A DNA stretch of 8,112 nt. It comes from Allobutyricicoccus pentlandensis (GTDB taxonomy: Bacteria > Bacillota > Clostridia > Oscillospirales > QAMX01). Positions 4,488 to 8,112 of the stretch are shown piece after piece (the stretch's first letter is position 1; each line of letters opens with the position of its first letter). A program made the translations under genes and the position numbers. A model generated the notes under the pieces. It was not told the origin of the DNA. It saw only the letters and a program-made list of their open reading frames with translations, and did not search any database. The stretch covers positions 1 through 8,112 of the forward strand of contig CAJFPH010000134.1 of the NCBI GenBank assembly GCA_904398645.1, given 5' to 3'.

Positions 4488-6593
4488 TTATTCAATCACA
4501 ATTTCGGTAAAGGAAAATGCAGGAATCGAATAGGTAGACGGAACACCGTTTGAAACAGGTGCATAACAATAGTCATAATGAACATGCCCCTGTGATTTCA
4601 TGGTTTCCTGTACGGCCCCGGATTCCGCTGACATCCTTGTAGAAAACTGGCGACTGAACGTACGGCCAAGGCCGGAAAAGTCGATTGTGACGGAAGTATC
4701 CTGGTCGCACTTGTTGAGTAGATACAGAACCAACTTGCTCTCATCATGGTTCCATGCCGCCTGTATCTCTACACTTTTCAGACTGTCGGGCTCATAGCCT
4801 TCAATCTTCAGCGCCCACGCCGCTTCGGTACGGGACATACGCTCAAAAATCTGTCCGCACATGGGCAATATGTAACCTTTCTTGTCTACCTCAATGCAGG
4901 ATTGACCGGTGGTATTGCACAGGTTATTAAAACACATGAAGTGGACAATTCCGCCATAGCGATGATAATTCATTAAATTTCCTACCAGCGTGAGAGCGTA
5001 AAGCCATGTACGGCGGGAACGGCAGAAGTCAATATCGTGGTCCTGATAATACTGTGCGGTAAAAGGCGCCATTGCGTTGGGACGTGCCTGATGAGCTTCC
5101 GTATCGCAATAATAGATCTGATGCTCATGGGAGGCATTATACTGACGTACGATAGCCACTTTTCGCGCAATATTATCCGGCGCACAGACACGATCCGCAA
5201 GAAAATCCACATATTCCCCGCAGATATCCAGCATGGACTCTAGATTTTCACCATATTCGTAATAAGAGATCATACCGATCTGCACAGAGGGATCAACAGA
5301 CTTCATAGCCTGCGAATATCTGGATATTAACGCGGCATAGTCCGCTGGTTCGAACCAGCGGAAAGCCTCATTATCCATCTCAAAATATTTGACGCCATAC
5401 GGTTTCGGATGACCATTTTCCGCTCTTTTCTTGCCCATGGGGGTATTTACGCCGCCATTGCAATATTCCACCAGCTGACGGGCGCACTCAATACCGGCTT
5501 CTATATCGGTGATATCGGGAATAAAGCCGCCATGCGCTTCCGGTTCCAGTGCATTGCCGTTTGGACGCGAATTATTATATAGTTTTTTACCCGGATGGAA
5601 TAGGTTGACGACCAGCATAGCTTGACAGCCCAACAGCTCACACAGCTGCAAAAACTCATCGGTCCCCACGTCATTGTAATTGACGTCGCCCCAGAAATAG
5701 GAATCTTCAGGAATGCGATTGTCCATGGAACCAATGGCGTTGCGCCAGTCGTGGAACGAGGCAAAGCAACCTCCGGGGAATCGAATAACGCCGGGATTGA
5801 CCCGTTTCAGACCCTCAACTACCTCAGGCCTCCAGCCTAAGAGCGTATTCCCGGGTTTCAGAGAAAAGGCGTCCGCAAGCACTTTACCAGGTGTTACAAA
5901 CAAACTGAATACCGCCAAGCCTTCATATTCCAGATTTTCAAACGCCGCACTATAGATCCGTCCATCCCGAGAAAGCTCACCAAGCGGCAGGACTGCAATC
6001 GGTTCCTGCCAGAATGCATCCACTCCGGCGGGATAAAAACGTATTTCTGCATGAACAGAACTGTCGCCAATATTTTTGAGCCAGCCTCGCCAATGATAGG
6101 TCTCGCCGCGGCGCAGAAATTTACTGCTCTGCGCTACCCCGCACATGCGTTCCGGTTCGAAGTTATGAATTTGAAGACAGTGCTTTCCATGAATGCCGCC
6201 CTTTTCCCGCGTGACAGTCAGCGCGTAACCGGTAGCCTTCTCGACAAGGAACGTGCTGTCCGGAGACATGGAGGAGGGCCGTTCCTGTGCAGGACAGGCA
6301 AACCAGTCCGGATGATCGTATCCGCTATGATAAAATTCCTGCTCACTCCAGTCGTTTCCAAGATTGTTCCAACCACCGTACCAATGATAAGCTGCAGGCG
6401 TAAAAGGACAGGGCTTTTCAAAGCTGCGATTATAAAACATTTCCGACCACATGGCCTCGACCTGCCAGCCGAATCCCACTTCAATAAAATTGGAGCAGAG
6501 AATCGGGCTGACCGGCATATCTGCGAAACGTTCGTTCGTGATATGGAATACCCGGCGTCCGTTTTCAAATTCCGCAATATTTGTGCGCTCCAT
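4488..6593 (-). CDS. GH51-like glycoside hydrolase (putative alpha-L-arabinofuranosidase family)
   Basis: A 701-residue protein resembling clan GH-A family 51 enzymes, which release arabinose from arabinan or arabinoxylan oligosaccharides. The N-terminal ~250 residues look like beta-sandwich, carbohydrate-binding-like sequence. The catalytic barrel runs about 255-590, with VIRFPGGCFASFHDWRNAIG (269-288), TDEFLQLCELLG (311-322), the acid/base region YFEMDNEAF (E409) and a nucleophile candidate E499 in YYCDTEAH. The last ~110 residues fit the C-terminal beta domain. The usual IGNE is MDNE here, so the substrate may differ. No signal peptide and about 20 cysteines point to a cytoplasmic enzyme that takes imported oligosaccharides. 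At 701 residues it is longer than the ~500 of typical cytosolic GH51. ATGs at 6596 and 6593 both follow GGAGG; 6593 gives the better 7-nt spacing. No sugar transporter or regulator is adjacent. Confidence 0.8.
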   Translation of the reverse strand: MERTNIAEFENGRRVFHITNERFADMPVSPILCSNFIEVGFGWQVEAMWSEMFYNRSFEKPCPFTPAAYHWYGGWNNLGNDWSEQEFYHSGYDHPDWFACPAQERPSSMSPDSTFLVEKATGYALTVTREKGGIHGKHCLQIHNFEPERMCGVAQSSKFLRRGETYHWRGWLKNIGDSSVHAEIRFYPAGVDAFWQEPIAVLPLGELSRDGRIYSAAFENLEYEGLAVFSLFVTPGKVLADAFSLKPGNTLLGWRPEVVEGLKRVNPGVIRFPGGCFASFHDWRNAIGSMDNRIPEDSYFWGDVNYNDVGTDEFLQLCELLGCQAMLVVNLFHPGKKLYNNSRPNGNALEPEAHGGFIPDITDIEAGIECARQLVEYCNGGVNTPMGKKRAENGHPKPYGVKYFEMDNEAFRWFEPADYAALISRYSQAMKSVDPSVQIGMISYYEYGENLESMLDICGEYVDFLADRVCAPDNIARKVAIVRQYNASHEHQIYYCDTEAHQARPNAMAPFTAQYYQDHDIDFCRSRRTWLYALTLVGNLMNYHRYGGIVHFMCFNNLCNTTGQSCIEVDKKGYILPMCGQIFERMSRTEAAWALKIEGYEPDSLKSVEIQAAWNHDESKLVLYLLNKCDQDTSVTIDFSGLGRTFSRQFSTRMSAESGAVQETMKSQGHVHYDYCYAPVSNGVPSTYSIPAFSFTEIVIE

Positions 6594-6626
6594 CATTTTT
6601 CCTCCCAATAGCAATACTGTAAGTCT

Positions 6627-6654
6627 ATTTTACCAGTTGTTTGATGTTTGTCAA
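6627..6654 (-). promoter_or_regulatory. Promoter of the glycoside hydrolase gene
   Basis: On the minus strand, consensus -35 TTGACA (6649-6654) and -10 TAAAAT (6627-6632) are spaced by 16 bp. The start point would be near 6620, only about 27 nt before the start codon. A TATAAT just upstream overlaps the -35 box but has no matching -35 of its own. No cre box was found at this promoter. Confidence 0.75.
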
Positions 6655-6668
6655 TTATAGCAGAAGTG

Positions 6669-6706
6669 AAAAAAGGATGGTATCTTACAATCGCAGCCAT
6701 CCTTTT
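6669..6706 (-). terminator. Terminator of the methyltransferase transcript
   Basis: On the minus strand a 10-bp stem, AAAAGGATGG/CCATCCTTTT, encloses a 16-base loop, and the stem merges into a run of six T. The arms are at 6671-6680 and 6697-6706. It lies about 120 bases past the methyltransferase stop and separates that transcript from the hydrolase promoter. The bases between (6707-6828) hold no gene that could be supported. Confidence 0.82.
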
Positions 6707-6828
6707 CCATAATTTAATGGTATCTATATTGATTCTTATCAGCAGGTGTTGTGTAACATTTCAAACGCTCTTATATTGACAACTCTCCTGTTTTTGTGCA
6801 AATGCAACTGGGGAGCGGCCGAATATTT

Positions 6829-7683
6829 TTAATTGTGCTTTGAAATAACGCATACGGCCATTTTTACAAAAAGCTCTCGTGTCGGCGGAAACTTTGCTAA
6901 GCATCGCACCACGCTGCGTAAAGGAATTTCCGCATAATATTCCGGTACAATTTGAAGGTTAGAGAGAATGTGCTGAAAGCGCTTCAACGTCATATGATTG
7001 ATATAACCAAAATATTCTCTGCCGTTTTGATCCTTCGAGAGACGTAAATTCAAGCGTTCCTGCTCGTCAGGCAAGCCATGCACCAGGTCCCGATAGGCGT
7101 CCACTAACATACGCTCTGAAAAAAAGAGATGTACCCACGGCATGTTAATTACATCGGAAAGATGCGCGCCGAAAGGGTGATAGTAGGGGGGAAAATTAAT
7201 AAAAATACGGCCCCCCGGCGCCAACAAGCGCAGGCTCTCGCGCAGTACTCCCTCCGGATCACTGATATGTTCCATAAAATCATTCATAATTACCGTGTCA
7301 AAGGACGCATCCGAAAATGGAAGGTTTAATGCACTTGCATTGACAAACGTAAACCGATCGGACAGGCCCAGTTGCACGGCAAGGGCCTCCGCCTCTGCCT
7401 GATAATGGGAAACGATCTCAACGCCCGTTACATGCTTTGCGCCCTGCGACGCGTAATATAAACTTTTCCCGGCTGCGCCGCAGCCCAAATCCAGAACACG
7501 CTTGTCCTGAAACATATCGTTTAGCGTATAGCGGCTGAGAAAAAGACGGATGGTATCTTCGCCTTTTTCAAACTGCCACATAGCATACGTTTTTTTACTG
7601 TCATTCTGTAGATTAAAAGGATGTACAACCTTTGGAAAAACCTTATTTGTCAGCTTAATAATGCCCGTTGCTGTCTTTCCCAT
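6829..7683 (-). CDS. Class I SAM-dependent methyltransferase
   Basis: A 284-residue Rossmann-fold methyltransferase of the Methyltransf_11 type. Motif I is VLDLGCGAAG (63-72), the ribose-binding acid is E89 in VTGVEI, the adenine-region acidic loop is near NASALNLPFSD (115-125), motif II is FDTVIMNDFMEH (128-139), and motif III is LRLLAPGGRIFINFPP (151-166). The roughly 120-residue C-terminal part, with GAHLSDVINMPWVHLFFSER (172-191), forms a cap that probably sets the substrate; the substrate itself is unknown. The start at 7683 is preceded by GGAGGG 7 nt upstream; an in-frame TTG at 7698 overlaps that ribosome site and is rejected. It follows the penicillin-binding protein gene by 86 bases in the same direction with no terminator seen between, so the two may be co-transcribed. 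No signal peptide or membrane segment is evident. Confidence 0.9.
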   Translation of the reverse strand: MGKTATGIIKLTNKVFPKVVHPFNLQNDSKKTYAMWQFEKGEDTIRLFLSRYTLNDMFQDKRVLDLGCGAAGKSLYYASQGAKHVTGVEIVSHYQAEAEALAVQLGLSDRFTFVNASALNLPFSDASFDTVIMNDFMEHISDPEGVLRESLRLLAPGGRIFINFPPYYHPFGAHLSDVINMPWVHLFFSERMLVDAYRDLVHGLPDEQERLNLRLSKDQNGREYFGYINHMTLKRFQHILSNLQIVPEYYAEIPLRSVVRCLAKFPPTRELFVKMAVCVISKHN

Positions 7684-7769
7684 GGAAAATCCCTCCAATA
7701 TTACTTGTGATAACCATATGCTTAGTCATTTTTTCCATTCATAGGCACAATCATACAATCCTGATCCTT

Positions 7770-8112
7770 CTATTCACGGATTGCTGCAACAGCCGCCTGC
7801 AAAACCTTATTTGCAGCAGCACCCGCAACGCTCGAACCGGATCCACCATTTTCTATTAGTACGACGAATGCCAGCGGTGCATCTTCGTTGCGAAGAAAGC
7901 CCGCGAACCAAGCGTGTGGCTGTGCGTCTCCGCCAACCTCCGCCGTACCGGATTTTGCGCAAATATCCAGCCCCGGATAATTTTCAGCGCCATAGTTTAC
8001 ACTGACGTTATAGGCCATCATCTCACACATGGCATTGGCCGTTGTTGCTTCCACCAGACGTACAGAAGTACGCGGCGTGATTGTCGTCTGAATACCGCTT
8101 GCTCCCGCAACG
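7770..8112 (-). CDS. Penicillin-binding protein, C-terminal part of the transpeptidase domain (partial)
   Basis: The open frame runs in from the right edge and ends at TAG (7770-7772), giving the last 113 or so residues. The third transpeptidase motif is present as KSGTAEV (KxGT), followed by HAWFAGFL, which is typical of high-molecular-weight D,D-transpeptidases of the FtsI/PbpA type. These cross-link peptidoglycan outside the cell membrane, using a serine that lies upstream of the window. The sequence before KSGT (TTITPRTSVRLVEATTANAM) fits the domain. The gene is cut by the window edge, not by mutation; the GTG at 8052-8054 is an internal codon, not a start. The N-terminal anchor and dimerisation region cannot be seen, so the precise class is not set. 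The methyltransferase gene lies downstream. Confidence 0.9.
   Translation of the reverse strand, partial: VAGASGIQTTITPRTSVRLVEATTANAMCEMMAYNVSVNYGAENYPGLDICAKSGTAEVGGDAQPHAWFAGFLRNEDAPLAFVVLIENGGSGSSVAGAAANKVLQAAVAAIRE

Noticed and set aside
4474..4495. Second cre-like sequence at the 3' end of the hydrolase gene (GAAAACGGTTTA)
   Set aside because: Several mismatches to the consensus and located at a stop codon, away from any promoter.
6051..6611. Long plus-strand open frame opposite the glycoside hydrolase
   Set aside because: Antisense shadow of a well-supported gene; the translation resembles no family and has no ribosome site.
6597..6614. TTG start for the glycoside hydrolase at 6614
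   Set aside because: The TTG lies upstream of and the reading frame runs through the GGAGG ribosome site that serves the ATGs at 6596/6593.
6755..6775. Cre-like sequence upstream of the hydrolase terminator (CAAACGCTC region)
   Set aside because: Too many mismatches on either strand to count as a cre box.
7664..7738. Minus-strand mini-ORF of about 24 codons overlapping the methyltransferase start
   Set aside because: No clear ribosome site, and it overlaps the real start in another frame.

Overview
The window looks like chromosomal DNA from a low-to-moderate GC Bacillota, probably an anaerobic clostridial gut-type organism. The grounds are AGGAGG/GGAGG ribosome binding sites in front of nearly every gene, sigma-A type promoters, a GntR/YtrA-type ABC operon, a consensus CcpA cre box, and a cytoplasmic cysteine-rich glycoside hydrolase. 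The genus cannot be named from the sequence alone. No transposase, integrase, phage gene or CRISPR array was seen.

Left part (1-1510): a tRNA-Arg(CCG) gene on the minus strand, with its own promoter and terminator, stands back to back with a plus-strand class V PLP aminotransferase of the alanine/serine-glyoxylate type. The -35 boxes of the two promoters lie 25 bp apart. The aminotransferase ends in a perfect 18-bp hairpin terminator.

Centre-left (1540-3472): a compact plus-strand operon of three tightly packed genes, a YtrA-type GntR repressor, an ABC ATPase and an ABC-2 permease. The promoter is overlaid with alternating GTGTAT/ATACAC half-sites, which suggests autorepression. The operon ends in a hairpin shared with the convergent gene.

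Centre (3479-4487): a minus-strand gene for a stand-alone ParB/sulfiredoxin-like domain protein of unknown role, followed upstream by about 450 bp without a gene. That stretch holds a strong minus-strand promoter (TTGACG-17-TATGAT), a cre box matching every position of the consensus about 90 bp upstream of the start point, and the terminator of the next gene.

Right part (4488-8112): three minus-strand genes. A 701-residue GH51-like glycoside hydrolase has its own promoter and terminator. A class I SAM-dependent methyltransferase follows the C-terminal end of a penicillin-binding transpeptidase, which runs off the right edge; these two may be co-transcribed.

Most of the window consists of recognisable families in ordinary arrangement. 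No convincing new multi-gene system is visible. The items most worth a second look are the cre-associated ParB-like protein, the divergent GH51-like enzyme, and the overlapping operator of the YtrA operon.
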